Assembly: GCA_016178595.1 (NCBI GenBank)
Contig: JACOSY010000056.1
Coordinates: 1-36,422 of the forward strand
Source: Ignavibacteria bacterium
GTDB taxonomy: Bacteria > Bacteroidota > Ignavibacteria > UBA10030 > SZUA-254
Direction of reading: 5' to 3'
DNA: 36,422 nucleotides
The notes beneath the pieces are model-generated. The model had not been told where the DNA came from and made no database searches. It was given only the letters and a program-made list of their open reading frames with translations. Shown one piece after another: positions 8,408 to 16,380 of the stretch. The number at the start of each line of letters is the position of its first letter. The stretch's first letter is position 1. Both the position numbers and the translations under genes were made by a program.

Positions 8408-9079
8408 TCAATGGCCACCCAAACCACCACGAGAAAGGTGCAGAACAATAAACAGCAGACCTAAGATGAGCACAATGATCCCAAACATTTTCATCGGGAG
8501 TGGTATGCCAGGAATCAATCCGCGCTTGGTTCCCACGCCAGTTTCGCCATTGGTGTCAGGGTAGGAACTCTGCGACGATCCACGTTGCTGTTTTCGCCGT
8601 CCGTATGGCGTCATGCCCCACGGCTTGTACACCGACAGCGTCGTAGCCACGAGCAACACCATCAATGCAGCACCGGCATCGGCCACGAGTCGAATCCGTA
8701 GTCCCGTGAGGGTACCGCTAGCCAATGTGGTCTCCGCCACTACGCGCGCAAGGTGACCAATTGGCTGCATGTGCACCAATAAGAGAATGGTGGCAGGGAT
8801 GGTTATCAGGAACTTTATCATCACCCAATAGTGCCGAAACAAACCCCAAGTGGTCCCAAGAGACTGCACAATCCCTGTTACCGGCGATGCGAGGCTCAAT
8901 GGAACGATGACAAAGTAGGCGGTAAACTCCATTGCGAAGTAAGCGGTACGAACCATCTCAGTGTCTTTGCTGGTCAGACCGGCAACGGCGAGAGCGAGAA
9001 AGCCACTAACTGCACCAAGCCAACCAACTGAAGAAGTGATATGTCCGGTGAGCGCGAGCTTTCGGAAAAAAGGTGACAT
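8408..9079 (-). CDS. Integral membrane protein of unknown function (DUF2269-like)
   Basis: About 223 residues with five or six hydrophobic segments: HITSSVGWLGAVSGFLAL, TAYFVIVPLSLASPVTGI, YWVMIKFLITIPATILLL, DAGAALMVLLVATTLSVY and a C-terminal MFGIIVLILGLLFIVLHL. The pattern LTGHITSSVGWLGAV and LFRHYWVMIKF matches a widespread uncharacterised membrane family of this size, of which DUF2269 is the closest label I can give. Two ATGs (9085, 9079) precede MSPFFRK; I use the inner one. A promoter with a palindrome around its -10 box lies about 65-100 bases upstream. Function unknown. Confidence 0.75.
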   Translation of the reverse strand: MSPFFRKLALTGHITSSVGWLGAVSGFLALAVAGLTSKDTEMVRTAYFAMEFTAYFVIVPLSLASPVTGIVQSLGTTWGLFRHYWVMIKFLITIPATILLLVHMQPIGHLARVVAETTLASGTLTGLRIRLVADAGAALMVLLVATTLSVYKPWGMTPYGRRKQQRGSSQSSYPDTNGETGVGTKRGLIPGIPLPMKMFGIIVLILGLLFIVLHLSRGGLGGH

Positions 9080-9142
9080 TATCATATTTTCTGTTTCAAT
9101 GTTTCATGGAGCGCCGCGATGCCCTCAAGGCTGTTTCTTTTC

Positions 9143-9182
9143 TGTCCTGTAAGATAGTAAGGACAAAATAACTAAAAATCAA
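9143..9182 (-). promoter_or_regulatory. Promoter with inverted repeat around the -10 box, for the membrane protein gene
   Basis: On the minus strand TTGATT (-35, 9177-9182) and TACTAT (-10, 9154-9159) are 17 bases apart, each matching 4 of 6 consensus bases. The inverted repeat AGGACA/TGTCCT (plus-strand TGTCCT 9143-9148 and AGGACA 9160-9165, 11-base spacer) brackets the -10 box, as an operator would. The neighbouring XRE regulator is one possible binder. Confidence 0.5.
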
Positions 9183-9247
9183 AAATGCGCTCAGGTCCAA
9201 AATGTTAATACTCGCTCTGTAATAAGTTATGACAATGTACATGAGAG

Positions 9248-9676
9248 TCAAGATATCTGGTCTAAAAACCACCTCAATTGCTCTTTAAGTTTTCCAAGTG
9301 GCTCACTTTGCTTTCTCTCCCAACGTGCAAGTGTTGTAGGATCAATTGCCAGCAATTTGGCAAGTTTCTTTATACTCAAACCTTGCTTTCGTCTATACTG
9401 TTTGATTTGCTCCCCGAAGGTAATCCCAACTGGCAAAGGGTCATAGCCAAGGAACTGGATTATTTTAGGTATCATTTGAAGAGTGGGTCCTACTCGGTTC
9501 TTCTCCCAGTTGGTGACAGAGCTCGTAGTCACTCCCATCAGTTTCGCTACATCCTTTTGAAAGAGATTGAGGTCAAGGCGTTTCTTTCTGAGGCGATCCC
9601 CCATTGATTGTAACGACTTCGGATATGCATCAGATGGTGGTTTTTTTGCGGAAAGAGTAACATCGCAGAAATGCAA
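9248..9676 (-). CDS. XRE-family regulator with two helix-turn-helix domains
   Basis: A 142-residue DNA-binding protein with tandem Cro/CI-type domains: the first at about residues 26-75 (FQKDVAKLMGVTTSSVTNWE), the second at about 85-135 (LSIKKLAKLLAIDPTTLARW). The link FLGYDPLP between them is typical of this two-HTH family. The N-terminal stretch HFCDVTLSAKKPP fits the family, so I take the TTG start at 9676; ATG at 9604 would still keep both domains. It lies directly against the 3' part of comM on the other strand, and a decayed paralogue lies at 19867-20217. It could regulate the membrane gene downstream. Confidence 0.82.
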   Translation of the reverse strand: MHFCDVTLSAKKPPSDAYPKSLQSMGDRLRKKRLDLNLFQKDVAKLMGVTTSSVTNWEKNRVGPTLQMIPKIIQFLGYDPLPVGITFGEQIKQYRRKQGLSIKKLAKLLAIDPTTLARWERKQSEPLGKLKEQLRWFLDQIS

Positions 9677-9681
9677 CGCAA

Positions 9682-10167
9682 CCCTGTTTGTGCGGATATT
9701 TCACAGACCCTTCGAAAGAGTGCACGTGCTCGCCCATCCAAATCCAGAAATATATGGCAAAGATTTCAGGACCTCTACTCGATCGGATCGATCTTCACAT
9801 TGAAGTGCCCGCTGTCAAGTACAAGGAACTGGCAAGCAAGGAAAGCGGTGGGCCGTCTCATCGAATTCGTCAGCGTGTCGTTAGCGCTCGTGCCGTGCAG
9901 ATGCAGCGGTTTACCGGACGTAAAGGGATGTTTTGCAACGCAGACATGCAATCAAAAGATATTCAAACATTTTGCAGGCTCGACGCTGCCGGAGAGGACT
10001 TATTGAAGATGGCTATTACGAAACTTGGACTTTCCGCCCGCGCCTATGACCGCATCCTCAAAGTCGGACGCACTATTGCCGATCTCGCGTCATCTTCTAT
10101 CAAACCGGAACATATCAGTGAAGCAATTCAATACAGAAGCCTAGACAGGAATCTATGGCAAACTTGA
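9682..10167 (+). pseudogene. comM: ComM/YifB Mg-chelatase-like ATPase, 3' third only
   Basis: The C-terminal ~160 residues of ComM (about 510 when complete), the ATPase involved in natural transformation. Visible are CLCGYFTDPSKECTCSP, the SGPLLDRIDLHIEVP region that follows the ATPase core, and the C-terminal helical part (LGLSARAYDRILKVGRTIAD, ISEAIQYRSLDR). Walker A, Walker B and the N-terminal domain are absent; the frame is blocked just upstream by TAA, and the DNA there codes for the XRE protein on the other strand. The remaining reading frame is intact, so truncation may be recent. It is the only rightward gene in the window. Confidence 0.88.
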
Positions 10168-10235
10168 AAAACATGAGCAATGCCAAACGTAGATATATTT
10201 TTTCTGAACCTGTCGAACGGATCGAACAATAAACT

Positions 10236-12413
10236 TTAGAGCACAAACAGGTAAGCTGCTTTTGCAATGATCGTCGTCTTGGACTGAAGAATTCTCCCTG
10301 ATGTATCGAATAATTGGTTTACAACAAGATAGATGTCACTTCCTATTTGGGGTATCCAGTGAAGACGTAAGTTCATGCTGATTTCGTTGTCCTCGTTATT
10401 CCACTGGATGAGCAGAGAAGAGTTCAACATGGGTGAAAAACCATAATTAATCGTTGCTCCGGCTTCGTTCGCAGTAAAGTCCGACATCGGAAGCCGCACT
10501 TCGTTTCTTGTATAATCGAGACTCAGCGAAAAGCGACCTCCCAACTTCAACTGAGGTTGAATGATGTAGGTCCGGCGATTGCCGTTGTAATGTCCTCCCC
10601 ACCTGTACAGGAGAAACAATGAAGCATTCCGGCTATCGTTTGTTGCAAATTGTAATTCCCATCTTGACCACCAATAGGTTGAGGGCGGGATCTTGTTTCC
10701 AAAAAATTCAATGCTATCGTGAGGTGTATCGGCAAATCGCTGGATGTTCCACTCAAAGTACTCACCGGAGTTTGTTTGAAATCCGAGAATGCGCCCTTCA
10801 TAGTCAAGTGATTGAACTTCACCATTCGTACCTTTGTAGTAGTTCATTTCAATGGGCTTGAACTCGATGTATTGTATCCCGATTCCCTGCGGTCGCGCGC
10901 GAACACGAAACGTGTAAGAATACTTCACGAAATCGTTCCTGTTCTGAAACCCGACCTGTGGATCGAAATTGCGTTGCACCACGCGCACACCGATGAATTG
11001 ATCAATAAGGTCATTCGGGAAATCTGCATACAACCTGTAGGCAAGGTTGTTTGTGGTAATCCCAGGATCTTCGGTTCCTGCGATGCCTCCCCCAATGATT
11101 AACGTATTGGTGCCGAACACGTCGGATTGGACCCATGCTCCATCAAAACCGAGGAGACGATTGTAGCTCGAAGACGATTGCTTGTTTGTCGCGATAACAC
11201 CAAGATATGACTGCTGGAGGAGGTCTCGCTTCACTCTTGCGACAGTATAGTTCGTCGTTGGTTCACCCGCACTTTCCGCTGTCTGCATTGTGAGCATGCC
11301 GAGATTGTATTGCCCGGCTTTGCCGACGACTCTTACTCCACCAAGAATGGGTATCGCCTCTCCAGCATCACTCAAACCGATTCTTCTACTGTAGAAAGGA
11401 ATGGGAGAATCGCCGAACTGGAAATCGAAAATACCGGCGCCTTCGAGAAAGAAGTCTCTCTTCTCAGGATAGAAGAGAGGAAATCTTGTCAGATTGATGT
11501 GAACACGGTCAGCTTCAACTTGAGCGAAGTCGGTATTGGTCGTGACATCAAGAGTAAGAGTTGACGTTAGACCATAGTTGATGTCCAATCCGATTTTTGT
11601 TTGCGTTGAGCTCACATCACTGAAAGGTGGATATCCCTTTTCTACACCACCAAGTACGTATGGTTTGACCTCGACTCGATTACCGCGATGGACGTTTTCC
11701 AATCCGGTCAGGATTCCTGCCTGGGAGAGTTTTTCAATCGTAAAGTTACGTGAGTATCCCTGCCAGAGATCTTGCTCGCGTTTTCGGCGGATGTTACGCT
11801 CGAAGTTAATTCCCCAAATCTGTTTTGCACCGTCCGGGAATCGAAGTGTTGAAAACGGAATCTCGATGACCGCAAACCAGCCTTGTGGAGTCGTGGTGGT
11901 ACGAGCATTCCACAATCCGTTCCAATCGGAATTTACTCCCTGTCCTTCATCTGTGACCAGAGCATCATAACGCGCTCCGTTCGGATTGATGATGAACAGG
12001 AATCCGTTACGCTTATCGTGATAGGTATCGATGATCACTTTGAAGTTATCCTCAACATCGGTGTTAAAATCACGCTGCATCTCATTCGCTACGATTTCAT
12101 GCGAGACACTGTCATAACACCATACACCAACATAGATTGCATTGTCGTCATAAACGATTCGCACTTCGGTACGTTCTGTTGCGGGCATGCCTTCATGAAG
12201 CTCTCGTTGGATAAAGTTCGTGATTGGAGCGGCTTTGTTCCATGTCTCGTCAGTCAGAATACCACCGAGACTCGGGGGTTTTCCCACTTTGACGGCAACA
12301 GCCACAGCAGAGTCGGCCTGCTCTGCTGAATAGGAGAGCTGAAGAGAGAACAGCGCGGAAAAGAAAAACTGAACGAGCCGCTTCAGATGTGTTTGTTCTG
12401 GGGCAGAGGGCAT
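10236..12413 (-). CDS. DUF5916 outer-membrane barrel with N-terminal CBM9-like domain
   Basis: A 725-residue exported protein. Signal peptide (LVQFFFSALFSLQLSYSA), then a CBM9-like beta-sandwich at about 40-235 (LTDETWNKAAPITNFIQRE, NAIYVGVWCYDS, GWFAVIEIPFSTLRFPDG), then DUF5916 from about 245 to the end, including FYPEKRDFFLEGAGIFDF and many alternating beta strands typical of an outer-membrane barrel. Substrate unknown; the family is common in Bacteroidota and related phyla. ATG 12413 is preferred over an adjoining TTG. Only 15 bases separate it from the YncE-like gene, so it is probably the last gene of the long operon. Confidence 0.85.
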   Translation of the reverse strand: MPSAPEQTHLKRLVQFFFSALFSLQLSYSAEQADSAVAVAVKVGKPPSLGGILTDETWNKAAPITNFIQRELHEGMPATERTEVRIVYDDNAIYVGVWCYDSVSHEIVANEMQRDFNTDVEDNFKVIIDTYHDKRNGFLFIINPNGARYDALVTDEGQGVNSDWNGLWNARTTTTPQGWFAVIEIPFSTLRFPDGAKQIWGINFERNIRRKREQDLWQGYSRNFTIEKLSQAGILTGLENVHRGNRVEVKPYVLGGVEKGYPPFSDVSSTQTKIGLDINYGLTSTLTLDVTTNTDFAQVEADRVHINLTRFPLFYPEKRDFFLEGAGIFDFQFGDSPIPFYSRRIGLSDAGEAIPILGGVRVVGKAGQYNLGMLTMQTAESAGEPTTNYTVARVKRDLLQQSYLGVIATNKQSSSSYNRLLGFDGAWVQSDVFGTNTLIIGGGIAGTEDPGITTNNLAYRLYADFPNDLIDQFIGVRVVQRNFDPQVGFQNRNDFVKYSYTFRVRARPQGIGIQYIEFKPIEMNYYKGTNGEVQSLDYEGRILGFQTNSGEYFEWNIQRFADTPHDSIEFFGNKIPPSTYWWSRWELQFATNDSRNASLFLLYRWGGHYNGNRRTYIIQPQLKLGGRFSLSLDYTRNEVRLPMSDFTANEAGATINYGFSPMLNSSLLIQWNNEDNEISMNLRLHWIPQIGSDIYLVVNQLFDTSGRILQSKTTIIAKAAYLFVL

Positions 12414-12428
12414 CAAGCAATGGATGGG

Positions 12429-13409
12429 CTAATGTTTGACATCGTACACCCAAACAGCCGCGCCTTGGTCACCGCGATGTGGGATGGCAAGGAATAATTG
12501 ATTCAGTTGTAGAGCGAAGAAGGACGTTCGCGCCCCCGATGCTGTTTTGATCCTCGATGTGACGGTGTAGTCGCTCGAATCATTCCGTTCAATCACATCC
12601 AAGAATCCCGATCCGCAGGAGATATAGATTCGTCTGTTCTTCTGATCATAGGAGATATCGTCTGTATCACTGTCAATGTCGACCTTGGATAGAATGCGCT
12701 GCGACTTTGCATCAATTACCAGGAGTCGGGAGGGTTTCCTGCATCCAATGAAGAGGAGATGGAGTTCCCGATCCAACGCCATCGGAAAATTTGCTGATTC
12801 ATCTTCGAGCGCAATGGATGATATCCGCTTCTGGTTCCTGGCATCAAGCACAACAATCTGCTTTGCACTTGGAACATTAACGATGATTCTCGAACTATCC
12901 CGCCCGAACTGGAACGATTCCGGATGCCCGGGGAGAGCTATTCTTCCTATCTCTTTAAACGTCGAAGCATCGATAATTCCAAGTGCACCATCTCCAAAAC
13001 CGACATAAATCCTATTCATTAAAGCATCATATCGAACATTGTCCGCATCGTCAGAGAACTTAACCCGCTCGACTTCCGCAAAAGTCGAACCATCAAAAAT
13101 TCTCACGCTGCCATCGCCTCCATTTGCGACGACGATCCTGTCGGACTTCGGGATATAGCAAATTCCTTGAGGTTCATCAAGGGCGTTGATACTGCGAACG
13201 ACTTTTCCCTGTTTCAAATCGACGATCTCAACGCTGTTGTTGCCCAACGCCACTACAAAAAGCTGCTGGTGCGCCATATCAACGTCCATATGATCAATAC
13301 GCCCTTCGACATGCGGTAATGGAATCTCACGGAGAAGCTCAAGGACTTTTTGAGCCGGTGTCTGCGAGACCCCAAGAGCGGCGAGGAATAAGATCAAGAG
13401 TAGTCTCAT
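12429..13409 (-). CDS. YncE-like beta-propeller protein, exported
   Basis: A 326-residue exported seven-blade-type propeller. Signal peptide (LLLILFLAALGVSQTPAQ), then YVTN/YncE repeats such as LFVVALGNNSVEIVDLKQGK, RIVVANGGDGSVRIFD and NRIYVGFGDGALGIIDAST. Related proteins are periplasmic and sometimes bind DNA or metals; no specific ligand can be read here. The start at 13409 is set by AGAGGA six bases upstream; a second ATG at 13415 overlaps that site and longer frames to 13523 lack a signal peptide. It follows the DUF1259 gene by about 50 bases. Confidence 0.85.
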   Translation of the reverse strand: MRLLLILFLAALGVSQTPAQKVLELLREIPLPHVEGRIDHMDVDMAHQQLFVVALGNNSVEIVDLKQGKVVRSINALDEPQGICYIPKSDRIVVANGGDGSVRIFDGSTFAEVERVKFSDDADNVRYDALMNRIYVGFGDGALGIIDASTFKEIGRIALPGHPESFQFGRDSSRIIVNVPSAKQIVVLDARNQKRISSIALEDESANFPMALDRELHLLFIGCRKPSRLLVIDAKSQRILSKVDIDSDTDDISYDQKNRRIYISCGSGFLDVIERNDSSDYTVTSRIKTASGARTSFFALQLNQLFLAIPHRGDQGAAVWVYDVKH

Positions 13410-13458
13410 TGCCATTCCTCTGCACGAAAGAACCGCAGACCGCGTTTCGCGGGATCTC

Positions 13459-14442
13459 TTACTCATCGTCGTCATCTTCATCCGATTCCCGCTTCTCCTT
13501 TCCACTCTTGCCAAGCTCATCAATCGCAGCTCTGAATCCCGCTGCCAGCTTCTCGGCGGGACCGACGCCCCAGTAATGCAGGAAGATTACCATAGGTCGA
13601 GCGCCAGTCATGTGGTGATGAATCGCGACAATGTCGAGCCCGTTTTTTCGAAGGGTTTTCAAAACCGAAGTTACTTCGGATTCAAGCATTGCGATATCTC
13701 CAGCCACTGCAGCCTTCTCATCCGTGCCGACAAACGCCACCCAAGTGTTCAGTCCCATGCGGGCATTTATGATTGCACCCATTTCCTTCAACTTCAGGTC
13801 ATCACGTCCAATCACGACCTTATAGACAGGACCATTAACATCGCCCTTGTGGCCGATGATTGCATTCAACTTTTCCGTATTTAGCTTTCCCTCGACAACC
13901 TGTACGGCATTTCCTGCGTTGGACATGGCTGGGGCTTTCTCGCTTGCTCCCTCTGAAGAAGTGATATGTCCAATCAAATCTAGGGCAGGTTTCACCTCCC
14001 TTGCAAGATCTGCCGGCTTACCGTGTCCATGGATATGCATGTAGTACATGCGCGGCTCATCCCAGAAGAAGTGGTTGTGAAGCGCAGTTACCTCCAGACC
14101 GTTTTCCAAAAGGGCGGACATGACCGGATTGACCTCCTCCTGCAGCAACACGAGGTCTCCCATCATGACGTTCATGTCCATTTCTCCTTTTGTCATTGCA
14201 CACCATCCGCCAAAACCGAACGACGTTGGCGTCGCTACACCGGCAACGGATACTTTCAAATCGTTGCGCGGTATGTTTACCTTAAGGACGTTATCTTTAT
14301 AGTCGCCCTTCTTACCAAGAAAGGTGAGAACATCTTGATATTCCTTCGGAATATCTTGCGCCAAGACGCTCGTACAAATAATTACTGATAAAATGACGGA
14401 CGGCAACAACAAAGATGTCACCGAACAACATTGGTGTTTCAT
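13459..14442 (-). CDS. Exported protein with two DUF1259 (LppY/LpqO) domains
   Basis: A 327-residue exported protein built from two copies of DUF1259 at about 32-165 and 185-305. Both copies carry the pattern NIPRNDLKV / VIGRDDLKL, a GxxxWxAxxG core, and a His-rich end (HNHFFWDEPRMYYMHIHGHG in the first, HHHMTGARPMVIFLHYWG in the second), which looks suited to metal binding although the family has no assigned function. The C-terminus is acidic (ESDEDDDDE). AAAGGAAAG precedes ATG 14442 by five bases. It lies between the 14-cysteine protein and the YncE-like propeller. Confidence 0.88.
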   Translation of the reverse strand: MKHQCCSVTSLLLPSVILSVIICTSVLAQDIPKEYQDVLTFLGKKGDYKDNVLKVNIPRNDLKVSVAGVATPTSFGFGGWCAMTKGEMDMNVMMGDLVLLQEEVNPVMSALLENGLEVTALHNHFFWDEPRMYYMHIHGHGKPADLAREVKPALDLIGHITSSEGASEKAPAMSNAGNAVQVVEGKLNTEKLNAIIGHKGDVNGPVYKVVIGRDDLKLKEMGAIINARMGLNTWVAFVGTDEKAAVAGDIAMLESEVTSVLKTLRKNGLDIVAIHHHMTGARPMVIFLHYWGVGPAEKLAAGFRAAIDELGKSGKEKRESDEDDDDE

Positions 14443-14469
14443 ATCGACTTTCCTTTCTCTATGATCTGT

Positions 14470-14847
14470 TCACTTCGGTTTCTTTTTTGCTTCCTTTACC
14501 GGTTTGAGATGGAACTTGCAAACATCGCAACCCGGTCCGCAATCTGTGCATCCTTCCGCGCCGCACATACCGCATCCACACTCCTTCGTTGTTAACCCTT
14601 TTGCAGCGCAGTAGAAACAATTCTTCCCGTGACATGGCTTGCAGCCTTTCGCTGCACATTCACCACAGCCGCAGTCTTTGATGGAAGCGGCTTTAACAGC
14701 AGTCGCAATATCCCCGTCCTTTACTGAGTTGATTTTGTGTTTTGCCGAGTGGGCCACTGATTGCGTTTTGGGGTGGGCATAGACATTTATAGAATAACTT
14801 GCCACGAGTACGCAAATACTGGCAATGAGGATTCGACAATAGTTCAT
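14470..14847 (-). CDS. Exported cysteine-rich protein, two 7-Cys modules (metallothionein-like)
   Basis: A 125-residue exported protein that I cannot place in a named family. After the signal peptide (ILIASICVLVASYSINVYA) and a short linker, 14 cysteines lie within about 55 residues. They form two copies of one pattern: CGCGECAAKGCKPC-HGKN-CFYC and CGCGMCGAEGCTDC-GPG-CDVC, that is CxCxxCxxxxCxxC followed by CxxC. The tail is Lys-rich (EAKKKPK). Even cysteine spacing and tandem modules suggest a soft-metal binding or redox role in the periplasm. AGGAAGGAA lies about nine bases before ATG 14847. Position inside the chr operon supports a metal-related role. Confidence 0.75.
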   Translation of the reverse strand: MNYCRILIASICVLVASYSINVYAHPKTQSVAHSAKHKINSVKDGDIATAVKAASIKDCGCGECAAKGCKPCHGKNCFYCAAKGLTTKECGCGMCGAEGCTDCGPGCDVCKFHLKPVKEAKKKPK

Positions 14848-14895
14848 TTGATAAATTCCTTCCTGTTTCGTGCTGATGAAAGATAAAATAGTTCC

Positions 14896-15264
14896 TTATT
14901 TAACAGAACTGATGTAGAGCACTTGCATGCCGCCCTTCTTTACCAGCTTTCCTGTAACGGTCACCGTTTCGGACATCTTATCGATCAGCAGCTCGCGGCC
15001 AGGCTGATGATCGTTGCTTCCCATTGCCACATAAATATTGCCTTTTGCATCGACGATTCCAATCGGGTTTCCTGCCTTTGCACATGTGGTGGCACACTCC
15101 TTATGACTAGCCCCGCGGCTGCCATCATCGAGGTAACACCAAAGATCAACGACCTCTCCTTTTACTGTCTTCTCTTTGCTCTTAGATTGAGCAATTGCTC
15201 CTGCTACACTTGTCGCAAGTAGGACAATAAGTGTTACGGTTATAGCAATTGATTGTCGTTTCAT
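14896..15264 (-). CDS. Small exported protein with Cys cluster, OB-like fold
   Basis: A 122-residue exported protein. Signal peptide (IAITVTLIVLLATSVAGAIA), then a ~90-residue domain with VKGEVVDLWCYLDDG, HKECATTCAKAGNPIGIV and VTVTGKLVKKGGMQVLYISS. The beta-rich ends look OB-like, and three cysteines plus a His (WCY, HKEC, TTC) could bind a metal or haem. Similar uncharacterised proteins occur widely in metal- and cytochrome-related loci. AGAAGGAG precedes ATG 15264. It is about 48 bases upstream of the 14-cysteine gene. Confidence 0.7.
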   Translation of the reverse strand: MKRQSIAITVTLIVLLATSVAGAIAQSKSKEKTVKGEVVDLWCYLDDGSRGASHKECATTCAKAGNPIGIVDAKGNIYVAMGSNDHQPGRELLIDKMSETVTVTGKLVKKGGMQVLYISSVK

Positions 15265-15322
15265 GATTATTTCTCCTTCTGTTGTTGAGGTTGATTATTA
15301 GGTTTTAAAAATTATTGGTTTT

Positions 15323-16108
15323 TTATTTGCCGTTCACCAGAGCTTTTACAGTGAAATCATCGAAGAGAATATAGGAATCTGCTTTCGTCCACACTCCGAT
15401 CTTCCCGGGTCCTTTGAATGTTGCATCATTTTTTTCAAACAATCTGTTGCCGTCAAAGTAACACTCGAGCGTATCTCCTCTTGCCTCCACAACAAGCGTG
15501 TGCCATTCGCTCGTGCTCACTTTTGTATCAGATCCCTCTATTTGTTTCCTGTTGCCATTGACGACTTTGTAAAAGTTCACATTGTCTTCAAGGGCGTTTG
15601 CCCGAACAAGGTAGTAGTTGTTGATGTCCCTGTATCGCCAGACAAGCCCGGCGCCTTGGTCAACCGAACCCTTAATCGCCTTGAACTTCACGCTGAGTTG
15701 TAGATCGGTGTATGATGATGAATCCAGAACAGCGACTGGAAAGCGGTAATCGGTTTGATCCTGAGAGATTTGTGCAAGAACATTCGGTCTCGACGGCGCG
15801 GTTGTGTCTTCCATAACAATCCAGTTTCCGAGCTGGCCATTGCCTGTCCGATCGTGCGACCAGCCCTTTGGAATCCGACGCAAGCTGTCAGTGTCAAAAC
15901 CATAGACTGTTCCACCTTGAATTCCAAATTGGTCGCTATCGGTGTCGTTCACTTGTTCGGATGCAGTTGTTGTGCTTTTGGTTTCATTACCTTCGTGTTC
16001 GTCTCGCTCCTTGTTGGATCCTCCTTTGCATCCAATCAGAGTTAGAGCAAACAAGAAGCAGCATAGCTCGCGTGCACTCTTTGCAAAATGATGTCGTGTG
16101 TGTTTCAT
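15323..16108 (-). CDS. Lipoprotein with DUF1080/LamG-like sandwich domain
   Basis: A 261-residue lipoprotein. The lipobox LIGC places the lipid-bearing cysteine at residue 27. A low-complexity linker (EHEGNETKSTTTASEQ) leads to a concanavalin-like beta-sandwich at about 75-258 with GNWIVMEDTT, DQGAGLVWRYRDINNYYLVR, STSEWHTLVVEARGDTLECY and GPGKIGVWTKADS. This is the DUF1080/3-keto-disaccharide hydrolase-like fold, which often binds rather than cleaves sugars. Catalytic residues cannot be judged. AAAGGA lies upstream of ATG 16108. It sits in the chr operon, where its link to metal resistance is unclear. Confidence 0.78.
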   Translation of the reverse strand: MKHTRHHFAKSARELCCFLFALTLIGCKGGSNKERDEHEGNETKSTTTASEQVNDTDSDQFGIQGGTVYGFDTDSLRRIPKGWSHDRTGNGQLGNWIVMEDTTAPSRPNVLAQISQDQTDYRFPVAVLDSSSYTDLQLSVKFKAIKGSVDQGAGLVWRYRDINNYYLVRANALEDNVNFYKVVNGNRKQIEGSDTKVSTSEWHTLVVEARGDTLECYFDGNRLFEKNDATFKGPGKIGVWTKADSYILFDDFTVKALVNGK

Positions 16109-16164
16109 TTTGGTATCCTTTCAAGTTTGGCAGTTCATTGTCTGTTTCTCATATTAGAATCCTC

Positions 16165-16374
16165 TCAATGCGTATCATGCGTTGAGATCGAATTCTGCTT
16201 CCTTGTAGTCTCGATGTAGTTGCGTACAAAGAAAGGAACCATTGCCAATGCAATGCCAAAAAATTCTATTAAATCTGCATCGTTCATAAAACCATAGACA
16301 ACCATCACTAACCCGATTGCGACAACAAGATACTGAATGACCGTGAGTACAATATTTGATTGATTGAAAATCAT
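16165..16374 (-). CDS. Two-TM mini-protein next to chrA
   Basis: A 69-residue protein of unknown family with two predicted membrane segments (VLTVIQYLVVAIGLVMVVYG and LIEFFGIALAMVPFFV) and a short charged tail (ETTRKQNSISTHDTH). It begins six bases after the chrA stop, which argues for a real translated gene, although no clear ribosome site is visible. Its position suggests a helper subunit of the exporter, which is only inference. Confidence 0.55.
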   Translation of the reverse strand: MIFNQSNIVLTVIQYLVVAIGLVMVVYGFMNDADLIEFFGIALAMVPFFVRNYIETTRKQNSISTHDTH

Positions 16375-16380
16375 CGATAT

